Below are positions 17,132-25,703 of a stretch of 36,116 nucleotides of DNA, piece by piece (position 1 is the first letter of the stretch; every line of letters starts with the position of its first letter). The notes below the pieces were generated by a model. It saw nothing but the letters and a program-made list of their open reading frames with translations, was not told where the DNA came from and searched no databases. The stretch comes from Microbacteriaceae bacterium. Its GTDB lineage: Bacteria; Actinomycetota; Actinomycetes; Actinomycetales; Microbacteriaceae. Both the position numbers and the translations under genes were made by a program. The stretch covers positions 1-36,116 of the forward strand of contig CANGGL010000014.1 of NCBI GenBank assembly GCA_947453465.1, read 5' to 3'.

Positions 17132-17835
17132 TGTCAGCGGCCTTAGCAGCGAACCTCTTCGAGGCGCGTCACTCAAAACTGTTCAACATCGGTCACGTGC
17201 TGTCTGAACTGAACAAAGATTTTCAGGACCTTAGCCCCTCCAAGCTTCGATTCCTCGAGGAGCAGGGGCTAGTCGCACCGCAGCGAACAGCTTCTGGATA
17301 TCGAAAATTCACTCAACTCGACATTGAGCGCATTCGAATAGTTCTAGAACTTCAGCGCGATCAGTATCTGCCGTTAAAGGTCATTCGTGCCTACCTAGCC
17401 GACCTGGACGCCGGTAAGCAGCCGAGCCTTCCGAGTGGTGCATCGGTCAACCCACAGCACCTTCGCCAGGCACGCACGAAGACCTTCACACACCTTGAAC
17501 TTATTGCTGAAACTGCAATCACCGATGCCTTGATTCGCGAGGCGCAGGACGTCAACCTAATTGGCGTGGAGCCCTTCGAAGTCGGCGATGTTGAAATTGC
17601 TCGCGCGCTAGTTCACTTGCAGCGTTTTGGAATCGCACCGCGTCACCTCAGAGGTCTAAAGGCATCTGCAGATCGTGAAATCGGAATTATCGAAGGCGTT
17701 GTTGCTCCAGTTCTGAGCAAAAACGACACCGCCAATCGCTCGCGGGCGGCACACTATGCAGCGGAAATTGAGAACCAGTTCTCTGCAATTCGCGCTGAAC
17801 TCATCCGATCAGTCATCGGAAAAATTGACGCTTAA
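17131..17835 (+). CDS. ftsR: MerR-family regulator FtsR (Rv1828-like)
   Basis: 234 aa from a GTG at 17131 that shares its first base with the garA stop; AGGGGG at 17121-17126 is the ribosome binding site. Residues ~32-100 form a MerR-type winged helix (LSPSKLRFLEEQGLVAP, then RKFTQLDIERIRIVLELQ). The rest is helical, without the metal-binding cysteines of classical MerR. The garA-linked homologue in Corynebacterium (FtsR) activates ftsZ. The same function here is inferred from position and fold. Confidence 0.85.
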   Translation: MSAALAANLFEARHSKLFNIGHVLSELNKDFQDLSPSKLRFLEEQGLVAPQRTASGYRKFTQLDIERIRIVLELQRDQYLPLKVIRAYLADLDAGKQPSLPSGASVNPQHLRQARTKTFTHLELIAETAITDALIREAQDVNLIGVEPFEVGDVEIARALVHLQRFGIAPRHLRGLKASADREIGIIEGVVAPVLSKNDTANRSRAAHYAAEIENQFSAIRAELIRSVIGKIDA

Positions 17836-17847
17836 TTTGCGGGTTCA

Positions 17848-17865
17848 GCGGCCTAAAAACCGCTC
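17848..17865 (+). terminator. weak hairpin after ftsR
   Basis: AGCGG and CCGCT (5-bp arms, 8-nt A-rich loop) lie ~13 nt after the ftsR stop. There is no T-tract, so this is at best a weak or regulated terminator. The rest of the 135-nt gap holds an AAAGGAG ribosome binding site (about 17960-17966) for the next gene and no clear promoter. Confidence 0.25.
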
Positions 17866-17970
17866 CAAATAAGGCGACACGCCGTCACGGAAATTAACAC
17901 CGAGAACACCGCTTTAGAGACAACAATTAAACCTGTACTTGAACGTTGGACTTAGCTGAAAGGAGCCGAC

Positions 17971-18519
17971 GTGGATACCCCACTTGAAGGCCTCGAAAAC
18001 AGCTACTCCCGCGGAATGTTGTTCACTGATGGTTTGCCATCGAACGACCCAAACGTTGGCTATCGCGGCACCTCAGCCGCCACCGCTTGCGGTATCACCT
18101 ATCGCCAACTCGACTACTGGGACAGAACCGGGTTGGTTCAGCCAACTGTGCGCGGAGCGCATGGTTCGGGTTCTCAGAGACTCTATGCTTTCCGCGACAT
18201 CCTCGTTCTAAAGTTGGTCAAGCGTTTACTCGACACCGGAGTATCGCTTCAGCAAATTCGCATTGCCATGGATCAGCTCCGTGCAGCGGGTATCAACGAC
18301 TTGGCCTCAATCACACTGATGTCTGATGGCGCCAGGGTTTATCTCTGCACCACCCAGGACGAGGTCATGGACCTTCTCGGTCGCGGACAGGGCGTTTTTG
18401 GAATTGCCATCGGCCGAGTGCTTCGCGAGGTTGAAGCAAGCTTGGTAAACATGAAAGAAAGTCATGTTGACGAGCTTGATGAACTGGCCGCTCGTCGTCA
18501 GACCCGCAAGGCCGTCTAG
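17971..18519 (+). CDS. MerR-family regulator, ResR/McdR-like (Rv1830 position)
   Basis: 182 aa from a GTG at 17971 with a strong AAAGGAG site. The MerR helix-turn-helix is clear (GITYRQLDYWDRTGLVQP, then QRLYAFRDILVLKLVKRLLDTGVSLQQIR; residues ~47-110). The C-terminal part is helical and acidic. In mycobacteria the third gene after garA is a MerR regulator linked to growth and division (ResR/McdR); a DUF151 nuclease-like gene that lies between the two regulators there is missing here. Confidence 0.83.
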   Translation: MDTPLEGLENSYSRGMLFTDGLPSNDPNVGYRGTSAATACGITYRQLDYWDRTGLVQPTVRGAHGSGSQRLYAFRDILVLKLVKRLLDTGVSLQQIRIAMDQLRAAGINDLASITLMSDGARVYLCTTQDEVMDLLGRGQGVFGIAIGRVLREVEASLVNMKESHVDELDELAARRQTRKAV

Positions 18520-18583
18520 CCAAATCCCGCTGTAACCCTGCGTTACATCTATGTTTCAGGGCCGAATTCGCCGATAAAAACGG

Positions 18584-18595
18584 TAGAATTACATA
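18584..18595 (+). promoter_or_regulatory. TAGAAT -10 element, leaderless start of pyc
   Basis: TAGAAT at 18584-18589 is exactly 6 nt before the pyc ATG. The hexamer is close to the consensus TATAAT. No ribosome binding site is present, so translation probably starts on a leaderless mRNA. Confidence 0.5.
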
Positions 18596-21500
18596 ATGTT
18601 CAAGAAGATCCTGGTTGCCAACCGTGGCGAAATTGCTGTTCGTGCTTTTAGGGCCGCTTATGAGTTGGGTGCAAAAACTGTTGCTGTTTTTCCATACGAG
18701 GATCGCAACTCCACACACCGCCTAAAGGCCGACGAGGCCTATCAGATTGGCGAAATCGGTCACCCTGTTCGTGCCTACCTTGACGTTTCCGAAATCATCC
18801 GAGTTGCTCTCGAGAGTGGCGCAGACGCCATTTACCCGGGATACGGATTTTTGTCGGAGAACCCTGAACTAGCCGAAGCTGCCAAGGCCAACGGAATCAC
18901 CTTCATTGGCCCAAGCTCGGATGTGCTCGAGATGGCGGGAAACAAGGTCACCGCAAAAGAGTCTGCAATTCGTGCCGGTGTGCCAGTTCTAGCATCGTCA
19001 CCTCAGTCTGCCGACGTTGACGAACTGGTTGCACACGCAGACAAGATCGGCTTCCCAATCTTCGTCAAGGCCGTCGCCGGTGGAGGTGGCCGCGGAATGC
19101 GCCGCGTTGCCGAGGCCAAGGACCTCCGCGCAGCTCTCATTGAAGCCTCTCGCGAGGCCGACAGCGCGTTCGGTGACCCTCGAGTATTCCTTGAGCAGGC
19201 GGTTCTCCGCCCTCGACACATCGAAGTTCAGATTCTTGCTGACACCCACGGAAACGTGGTTCACCTGTTCGAACGCGACTGCTCGATTCAGCGACGCAAC
19301 CAAAAAGTGGTTGAAATTGCTCCGGCCCCAAAGATCACCGAAGAACTTCGTCAGACTCTTTACCGCGATGCCGTTGCCTTCGCGACCCAAATCGGTTACC
19401 AGAACGCCGGAACCGTCGAATTCTTGATCGATACCGTCGGACCTAACGCGGGCAAGCACGTCTTCATCGAGATGAACCCAAGAATTCAGGTTGAGCACAC
19501 CGTTACCGAGGAAATCTCGGATGTCGACCTGGTTCAGTCGCAGATGCGCATCGCAGCGGGGGAGAGCCTGGTTGAACTTGGTCTAACTCAGGACAAGATT
19601 CAGATGCATGGCTTTGCCATTCAGTGCCGAATCACCACCGAAGACCCGGCCGCTAACTTCCGCCCTGACACCGGCAAAATCACCACTTACCGCTCACCGG
19701 GTGGTGCCGGAATTCGCCTCGACGGCGGTACCGTTTCAACCGGTGCCGAGGTCAGCCCATACTTCGACTCAATGCTGGTGAAACTAATCGCCACCGGACG
19801 TGACTTCAAGACTGCAGTTACTCGAGCAAAGCGCGGTTTGGCCGAGTTCCGTATCCGTGGTGTCTCCACCAACATCGCATTCTTGCAGGCTGTTTTGGCC
19901 GATGAGATCTTCGCAACCGGTGACCTCAGCACCTCGTTCATCGATGAGCACCCAGAACTTTTCACCGCCAAGCCTTCTCAGGACCGAGGAACCAAGATCC
20001 TTTCTTGGCTAGCCGACGTGACAGTGAACCAGCCAAACGGGGCTCGCGGTCACCAGGTGACTCCAGCAGCTAAGTTGCCAACCATTGACATCAATTCGCC
20101 GGCACCAGCCGGTTCGCGTCAGCGCCTATTGGAGCTCGGCCCAGCCGGTTTCGCCAAGGCCCTTCGGGCTCAAACTCAAGTGGGAATCACCGAAACCACT
20201 TTCCGCGATGCTCACCAGTCGCTCCTTGCGACTCGAGTGCGAGGTCGCGACCTGATTCAGGTTGCTCCTTACGTTTCTCGTCTAACTCCACAGCTGCTCT
20301 CAGTTGAGGCTTGGGGCGGTGCAACTTACGACGTTGCACTTCGTTTCTTGGGTGAAGACCCATGGGAGCGCTTGGCCTCATTGCGCACCGCAATGCCGAA
20401 TCTCTGCATTCAGATGTTGCTTCGTGGACGCAACACTGTTGGCTACACGCCTTACCCAACCGAGGTAACCGAGGCATTCGTGGCCGAAGCGGCCGCAACC
20501 GGAGTCGACATCTTCCGCATCTTCGATGCGCTCAACGACGTTGAGCAAATGAAGCCAGCCATCGATGCGGTTTTGAAGACTGGCACAGCGGTGGCCGAGG
20601 TTGCCCTTTGCTACACGGCCGACCTTCTAGACCCAGCCGAGAAACTCTACACTCTCGACTATTACCTGGGTCTTGCGCAGGAGATCGTCGATGCCGGCGC
20701 TCACATCATTGCCATCAAGGACATGGCCGGTCTGCTCAGACCAGCCGCTGCTGAAAAGCTTGTGAAGGCTCTGCGCGAGCGCTTTGACTTGCCTGTTCAC
20801 CTACACACCCACGACACTGCCGGTGGTCAATTGGCTACGCTCATGGCTGCTATCGGTGCAGGGGTCGACGCTGTGGACGTAGCCAGCGCTCCGATGGCCG
20901 GAACCACTAGCCAGCCTTCGGCTTCGGCTTTGGTAGCGGCTCTAGCTCACACCGAACGCGACAGCGGAATTCCATTGTCGGCGGTAGCGGATCTGGAACC
21001 CTACTGGGAGGCCGTTCGCAAGGTTTACCACCCATTTGAGTCAGGTTTGCCAGGCCCAACCGGCCGCGTTTACCACCACGAAATTCCCGGTGGTCAGCTC
21101 TCAAACCTACGTCAGCAGGCCATCGCACTCGGCCTGGGTGACCAGTTTGAGAAGGTCGAGAACATGTATGCCTCGGCTAACGAAATCCTCGGTCGACCTA
21201 CCAAGGTGACCCCTTCGTCCAAGGTGGTTGGTGACCTCGCCCTGCACCTTGTTGCGGTAAACGCAGACCCGGCTGATTTCGCTCTGAACCCACAGAACTA
21301 CGATGTCCCTGATTCAGTGGTTGGTTTCATGGCTGGAGAACTTGGTGACCTACCGGGAGGCTGGCCAGAGCCGTTCCGAACCAAGGTATTGCAAGGCAAG
21401 CACCCGAAGTTTGGCATAACCCCGGTCTCGGCCGAAGATCTTGCTTCGCTCTCGAGTGACAGTGCGGCTCTTCGTCGTTCAACGCTCAACCGTTTGCTAT

Positions 21501-22003
21501 TCCCTGGGCCTACCGCGGACTTCCTGAAGTCTCAGGAGACCTACGGAAACCTCGACCAAATTGACACTGTTGATTACCTATATGGTCTTGAACAGGGCCG
21601 AGAGCACGTTGTCGAAATTGCCAAGGGAGTACGTCTTTATGTTGGCCTCGAGGCAATCGGTACTCCAGATGCCAAGGGTTTCCGAACCGTAATGGCGACT
21701 CTGAACGGTCAACTGCGCCCAATCAACGTTCGTGACCGCAAGATTGCCGTAGATACCGTGCAAGCTGAAAAGGCTGACGCCACAAACCTCGGTCACGTGG
21801 CGGCTCCATTCTCGGGCGTTGTCACTCTGCAGACCGTGGAGGGTTCGCACGTTGAAGTCGGGCAGCCAATTGCAACCATTGAGGCAATGAAAATGGAAGC
21901 TACCATCACCTCAAACATCGCCGGTGTGGTTCGCCGTTTGGCAATCAGTAAGACTCAGGCCGTTGAAGCCGGCGACTTGATTGTGGTCGTAGTCCCAGAG
22001 TAA
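18596..22003 (+). CDS. pyc: pyruvate carboxylase
   Basis: 1135 aa, the usual length of single-chain pyruvate carboxylase. Order of domains: biotin carboxylase (~1-450; ATP loop AGGGGRGMRRV, EMNPRIQVEHTVTE), carboxyltransferase (~530-800; TTFRDAHQS, HLHTHDTAGG), the PYC-specific linker, and a biotin carrier domain (~1065-1135) with EAMKMEA, whose biotinylated Lys is about 1099. It makes oxaloacetate from pyruvate and bicarbonate in the cytosol to refill the TCA cycle. It appears to be transcribed from its own leaderless promoter and is followed by a long hairpin. Confidence 0.97.
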   Translation: MFKKILVANRGEIAVRAFRAAYELGAKTVAVFPYEDRNSTHRLKADEAYQIGEIGHPVRAYLDVSEIIRVALESGADAIYPGYGFLSENPELAEAAKANGITFIGPSSDVLEMAGNKVTAKESAIRAGVPVLASSPQSADVDELVAHADKIGFPIFVKAVAGGGGRGMRRVAEAKDLRAALIEASREADSAFGDPRVFLEQAVLRPRHIEVQILADTHGNVVHLFERDCSIQRRNQKVVEIAPAPKITEELRQTLYRDAVAFATQIGYQNAGTVEFLIDTVGPNAGKHVFIEMNPRIQVEHTVTEEISDVDLVQSQMRIAAGESLVELGLTQDKIQMHGFAIQCRITTEDPAANFRPDTGKITTYRSPGGAGIRLDGGTVSTGAEVSPYFDSMLVKLIATGRDFKTAVTRAKRGLAEFRIRGVSTNIAFLQAVLADEIFATGDLSTSFIDEHPELFTAKPSQDRGTKILSWLADVTVNQPNGARGHQVTPAAKLPTIDINSPAPAGSRQRLLELGPAGFAKALRAQTQVGITETTFRDAHQSLLATRVRGRDLIQVAPYVSRLTPQLLSVEAWGGATYDVALRFLGEDPWERLASLRTAMPNLCIQMLLRGRNTVGYTPYPTEVTEAFVAEAAATGVDIFRIFDALNDVEQMKPAIDAVLKTGTAVAEVALCYTADLLDPAEKLYTLDYYLGLAQEIVDAGAHIIAIKDMAGLLRPAAAEKLVKALRERFDLPVHLHTHDTAGGQLATLMAAIGAGVDAVDVASAPMAGTTSQPSASALVAALAHTERDSGIPLSAVADLEPYWEAVRKVYHPFESGLPGPTGRVYHHEIPGGQLSNLRQQAIALGLGDQFEKVENMYASANEILGRPTKVTPSSKVVGDLALHLVAVNADPADFALNPQNYDVPDSVVGFMAGELGDLPGGWPEPFRTKVLQGKHPKFGITPVSAEDLASLSSDSAALRRSTLNRLLFPGPTADFLKSQETYGNLDQIDTVDYLYGLEQGREHVVEIAKGVRLYVGLEAIGTPDAKGFRTVMATLNGQLRPINVRDRKIAVDTVQAEKADATNLGHVAAPFSGVVTLQTVEGSHVEVGQPIATIEAMKMEATITSNIAGVVRRLAISKTQAVEAGDLIVVVVPE

Positions 22004-22012
22004 GAATTAATT

Positions 22013-22054
22013 CGATTACATGCCGTTCAGATAGACTTGAGCGGCATGTAATCG
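22013..22054 (+). terminator. long inverted repeat after pyc
   Basis: Arms 22013-22025 and 22042-22054 are perfectly complementary over 13 bp. The stem can extend by 4 more pairs, one of them G-U, leaving an 8-nt loop. It begins ~10 nt after the pyc stop. The tail is GTTTCT, a poor T-tract, so it could be a terminator, an mRNA 3' stabiliser or an attenuator for the ParA-like gene 46 nt further on. Confidence 0.55.
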
Positions 22055-22099
22055 TTTCTAGAAGTACTTGCAAAACAAACCGAAACAGAGGAGATCAGC

Positions 22100-23305
22100 T
22101 TGGCTATTTGGGGTAAGAAACCAGAAGATGAGTCAACTGACTTTTTGGCACCGCGCCCGGCCATCGATGTAACTTTCGAGAAAAGCCACTCGCTAGCTGA
22201 GATTGCTGTTGATGCCGGTGCCGTAGATGTCACCCCAAGCACCTCATCAATTGAGATTATTTCGGAAGAACCTCGATTCCAGGCCCAGCCTGAAACTTCC
22301 CTTGAGCCGGTTCGCCGCAGTAACTACTCGCGTCGCGACAGCCTACGTGGAGAGTCATTTGACCAGCCTGAGCCGGCAGCAATGCTGACTGCGGATCGCC
22401 TGCTCGATGTGAGCGCCCGTAACCGCCCGGCTCCAGAGAGTGGCTTCCGCCGCTTCCTATACTTCTTGTCACTCAAGACCATTAACCTGGGTGACCCCCT
22501 GCGTGTTCGCGAGCAGAAGGCCATCGATGCACGCATCGGTGCCCCACTCGATGGCGGTGCCAAGTTCCTGCCGATCCTTACCCGTAAGGGTGGCGTCGGT
22601 AAGACTACTGTGAGCACCCTTCTGGGAATGGCTCTTTCCCTTTCGCGTGAAGACCGCATCATCGCCATCGATGCCAACCCTGACCGCGGAACCCTTGCCG
22701 AGCGAGTCAGCAAGTCAACCCGCTTCACCGTTCGCGACGTGGTTAACCGTGCGGCTGCCATCGATGGTTTTACCGACTTTTCAACAATGGTTTCGCGCGA
22801 TGTCACCCGTCTTGACGTTCTCGCCTCTGACAGCGACCCGATGCTTTCTGAAGCCTTTGACGAAGGTGATTACAACGTGGTTGCCGACATGGCAGCTCGT
22901 TACTACTCAATCGTTCTAACCGACTGTGGTACCGGCATCGTGCACTCGGTAATGCGCCCGACTCTCCAGCGCGCCAATGGCCTAGTTATCGTTTCCGGTG
23001 GTTCCGTTGACGAGGCTCGTCTAGCCTCTGAGACGCTGACCTGGCTCGAAGCCAATGGCTATGGTGACTTGGTTCGCAACTCAATCGTGGCCCTCAACAC
23101 AGCAACCCAGGCAACTCAGCTGGTCAAGCTAGACGAGATTGAGCAGCACTTCAAGACTCGTGTGCGCCACGTGGTTCGTATTCCTTACGACCCAGCGCTG
23201 GCAGCCGGTTCGGTCATCAAGTTCAAGGACTTGCGCAAGGGCACTCGTGACGCCGCGCGTGAGCTTGCAGCTCTCGTTGTTGACGGCCTAAACAGCCCAA
23301 TCTAA
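22100..23305 (+). CDS. orphan ParA/MinD-like ATPase with long N-terminal extension (EspI/Rv3876-like)
   Basis: 401 aa from a TTG at 22100, with AGAGGAGA at 22087-22094. Residues 1-115 are acidic/polar and probably disordered. Residues ~127-155 (INLGDP...) form a short conserved-looking linker. The ATPase follows, with Walker A KGGVGKTT at 163-170, IAIDANPDRGTLAER as the A' region and IVLTDCGTG as Walker B. The linker and the DANPDRGTLAER motif recall the ParA-like ATPases linked to type VII secretion in mycobacteria, but no ESX gene lies nearby. It is probably co-transcribed with def (2-nt gap). Function is unknown. Confidence 0.82.
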   Translation: MAIWGKKPEDESTDFLAPRPAIDVTFEKSHSLAEIAVDAGAVDVTPSTSSIEIISEEPRFQAQPETSLEPVRRSNYSRRDSLRGESFDQPEPAAMLTADRLLDVSARNRPAPESGFRRFLYFLSLKTINLGDPLRVREQKAIDARIGAPLDGGAKFLPILTRKGGVGKTTVSTLLGMALSLSREDRIIAIDANPDRGTLAERVSKSTRFTVRDVVNRAAAIDGFTDFSTMVSRDVTRLDVLASDSDPMLSEAFDEGDYNVVADMAARYYSIVLTDCGTGIVHSVMRPTLQRANGLVIVSGGSVDEARLASETLTWLEANGYGDLVRNSIVALNTATQATQLVKLDEIEQHFKTRVRHVVRIPYDPALAAGSVIKFKDLRKGTRDAARELAALVVDGLNSPI

Positions 23306-23307
23306 GA

Positions 23308-23805
23308 ATGGCAGTACGTGAAATTCGCCTCTATGGCGACCCCGTTTTGCGCACCGTTTCTGATCGAATCGAACTAATCGATGACAAGATCAAGGCGCTC
23401 ATCGCTGATTTAATCGACACCACTAAATTGCCAGGTCGCGCCGGCGTTGCCGCACCGCAAATTGGCGTCAACCTTCGTGCCTTTAGCTACAACGTGGACG
23501 GCAAGGTGGGTTACCTTATCAACCCGGAGATTACTGAGCTTGGCGGCGAGAAAACCCTCGTGGATGAAGGTTGTCTATCGGTGCCGGGGCTCTGGCATAA
23601 GACTCCGCGCTACGAGTTTGCCCGCGCTGTCGGAACCAACCTCGAAGGCGAGATTGTCGAATTGTCAGGCAGCGGTTTGATGGCTCAGGCTCTTCAGCAC
23701 GAATGCGATCACCTCGACGGCATGGTTTACCTCGGGCGTCTCGAGGGTGATGAGCGCAAAATCGCGATGAAGAACCTCCGAGACACCGATTGGTTCTTGG
23801 GCTAG
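23308..23805 (+). CDS. def: peptide deformylase
   Basis: 165 aa, ATG at 23308, 2 nt after the ParA-like gene. All three deformylase motifs are present: GVAAPQIG (46-53), EGCLS (87-91, with metal ligand Cys89) and HECDH (131-135, with the two His ligands and catalytic Glu). The enzyme removes the formyl group from nascent proteins. Its stop overlaps the convergent fadD stop by 4 bp, with no terminator between the two. Confidence 0.96.
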   Translation: MAVREIRLYGDPVLRTVSDRIELIDDKIKALIADLIDTTKLPGRAGVAAPQIGVNLRAFSYNVDGKVGYLINPEITELGGEKTLVDEGCLSVPGLWHKTPRYEFARAVGTNLEGEIVELSGSGLMAQALQHECDHLDGMVYLGRLEGDERKIAMKNLRDTDWFLG

Positions 23806-25604
23806 TTAGAAGCCCCGTAGATCTCTTCCACGGCTGGGTCGAAATCGCGCATCACTGCTTCACGTTTAATCTTTAGCGATGGAGTTAGGTGTCCAGATTC
23901 CTCGGTCAACTCGCGATCGATCACGACAAACTTTCTAATCGATTCGGCACGCGAGAAGTGACGGTTAACCCGGTCAATTGCCTTCTGAATCTCTGCCAAC
24001 ACAATCGGCGACTTAGCAGCTTGGGCCAAGGTCATGTTCTTATCGGCGCCATTATTGGCCAACCAGATTGGCAGCATTTCGGTGTCTAGAGAAATCAAAG
24101 CAGCGATAAAGGGCTTTTGGTCGCCGATTACGACGGCTTGGCCAATCAATGGGTCCGCGCGGAGCGGATCCTCTAGAGGTGCCGGTGCCACATTCTTTCC
24201 ACCGGCGGTGACCAGCAGTTCCTTTTTGCGGCCGGTGATGCTTAGGAATCCGTCTTCATCAAGATCGCCGATGTCACCGGTTTTGAACCATTCGCCATCG
24301 AAGGCTGCGGCGGTTGCCTCAGGGTTTCTCCAGTAGCCGCGGAAAATGTTGTTGCCTCGAAGCCAGACTTCGCCGTCTTCGGCGATTTTGATCCCGGTGC
24401 CAGGTAGGACGCGACCGACCTTGCCGATCTTCAAGTTATCGGCTCGTCCGATCAACGCCGGAGCGGTGACCTCGGTTAGGCCATATCCCTCAAGGACAAT
24501 CAAACCAATGGCGCGGTAGAAGTGACCAAGGCGCGCACCCAGGGGAGCCCCACCGGAAACCGCATACTTGACCCTGCCACCCATAGCGGCTCGAAGTTTT
24601 TTGTAGACCAAGAAGTCAAAGAAAGCGTGGCGAAGTTTGAGGCTCAGGTTCGGGCCTGCTGAGGTATCAAGAGCCTTCGAATAGGCGATCGCAACGTATG
24701 CAGCGGTTCGGAAGATTTTGCCCTTACCGGCGGCCTCAGCCTTCTGCTCAGCCGAGTTATAAACCTTCTCAAAGACACGTGGAACCGCCAGCAGGAAGGT
24801 TGGGTGGAACGAAACCATGGCCGGTCCGACATTCTTGGAATCTGGCTGGTGACCGACTTTCACGCCACCGTGCACACAAAGAACTTCGATAAAGCGCGCG
24901 AAAACGTGAGCCAATGGTAGGAACAGCAGCGTGCTCGCGCCTTCGGCAACCACCTGAGGTAGCTCCAGGGTGGCATTTCTGCTTAGTTCGACGAAACCTC
25001 GGTGAGTTAGCTCGCAACCCTTTGGTTGACCAGTTGTGCCCGAGGTGTAAATGATTGTTGCCAGGTCGCGAAGCTTCGCGGTTTTACGCTTGATCTCAAT
25101 TGCTTCGTCAGTTATGTCTCGGCCGACCTTAATCAGCTGGTCGATGGCGTCAGAGTCAATCCGCCATACTTTGCGCACCATGGGTGCGCCGGCCTTGATC
25201 TCCTCAAAACGTGACTCGTGCTCTTCGGTTTCAACGAATAGCGCTACAGCATCTGAGTCAGAGAGAATCCATTCCATCTGAGATGGGGCCGAACTTTCAT
25301 AGATTGGCACAGAGACGGCTCCGGCGTACCAAATTGCGAAGTCGAGAAGGGTCCACTCGAGGCGGGTTCGGCTCATGATGCCAACGGCTTGACCCGGTTG
25401 GATACCGGCGGCTACGAGCCCCTTGGCCAGGGCGACAACTTTGGTTCGGAAAGCAAGTGCTGTTACATCCACCCAGCGACCCGCTGCTTCTTCAACCGAG
25501 AAGAGGGCCAGATTAGGGGTTTTCTCGACGCGCTTTTCTAATAGGTCGGTGATGTTGTCTGATTCCGGAGATACGATTAGCGGCTCGATGTCGTACGCCT
25601 TCAT
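23802..25604 (-). CDS. long-chain acyl-CoA ligase / AMP-dependent synthetase (FadD15-like)
   Basis: 600 aa on the minus strand, ATG at 25604 with an AAGGAG site. The P-loop YTSGTTGQPKG is at residues 186-196. GYGLTEVTAP follows in the middle, then WFKTGDIGDLDEDGFLSITGRKKE, the adenylate-binding and hinge motifs. This architecture and length fit long-chain fatty acid-CoA ligases that activate fatty acids via acyl-AMP. The neighbouring plsC-like gene and the order fadD15-plsC-aroG known from mycobacteria support a role in lipid synthesis or recycling. Substrate chain length cannot be told. Confidence 0.92.
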   Translation of the reverse strand: MKAYDIEPLIVSPESDNITDLLEKRVEKTPNLALFSVEEAAGRWVDVTALAFRTKVVALAKGLVAAGIQPGQAVGIMSRTRLEWTLLDFAIWYAGAVSVPIYESSAPSQMEWILSDSDAVALFVETEEHESRFEEIKAGAPMVRKVWRIDSDAIDQLIKVGRDITDEAIEIKRKTAKLRDLATIIYTSGTTGQPKGCELTHRGFVELSRNATLELPQVVAEGASTLLFLPLAHVFARFIEVLCVHGGVKVGHQPDSKNVGPAMVSFHPTFLLAVPRVFEKVYNSAEQKAEAAGKGKIFRTAAYVAIAYSKALDTSAGPNLSLKLRHAFFDFLVYKKLRAAMGGRVKYAVSGGAPLGARLGHFYRAIGLIVLEGYGLTEVTAPALIGRADNLKIGKVGRVLPGTGIKIAEDGEVWLRGNNIFRGYWRNPEATAAAFDGEWFKTGDIGDLDEDGFLSITGRKKELLVTAGGKNVAPAPLEDPLRADPLIGQAVVIGDQKPFIAALISLDTEMLPIWLANNGADKNMTLAQAAKSPIVLAEIQKAIDRVNRHFSRAESIRKFVVIDRELTEESGHLTPSLKIKREAVMRDFDPAVEEIYGASN

Positions 25605-25660
25605 TTTCGCTCCTTAGCGGACTGTTTCCACAACTCTAGCGGTCTTGAGGTCGCTAAACT

Positions 25661-25690
25661 TTGACTTGCGAAAGCAAGTTTTTATTGAAT
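25661..25690 (+). promoter_or_regulatory. probable glucokinase promoter with an internal palindrome
   Basis: TTGACT at 25661-25666 resembles a -35 box, and TATTGA or TTGAAT (25683-25690) could be the -10 at 16-18 bp spacing. Between and overlapping them lies a perfect palindrome: ACTTGC, GAAA, GCAAGT (25664-25679). This is the usual place of a repressor operator, though an RNA hairpin is also possible. The ROK gene start is 14 nt downstream. Confidence 0.45.
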
Positions 25691-25703
25691 AAGAGGGTCA
25701 ATC

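Noticed and set aside
22324-22806. 160-codon minus-strand frame within the ParA-like gene
   Set aside because: Antisense shadow with Arg/Ser-rich composition, no start signal and no recognisable domain.
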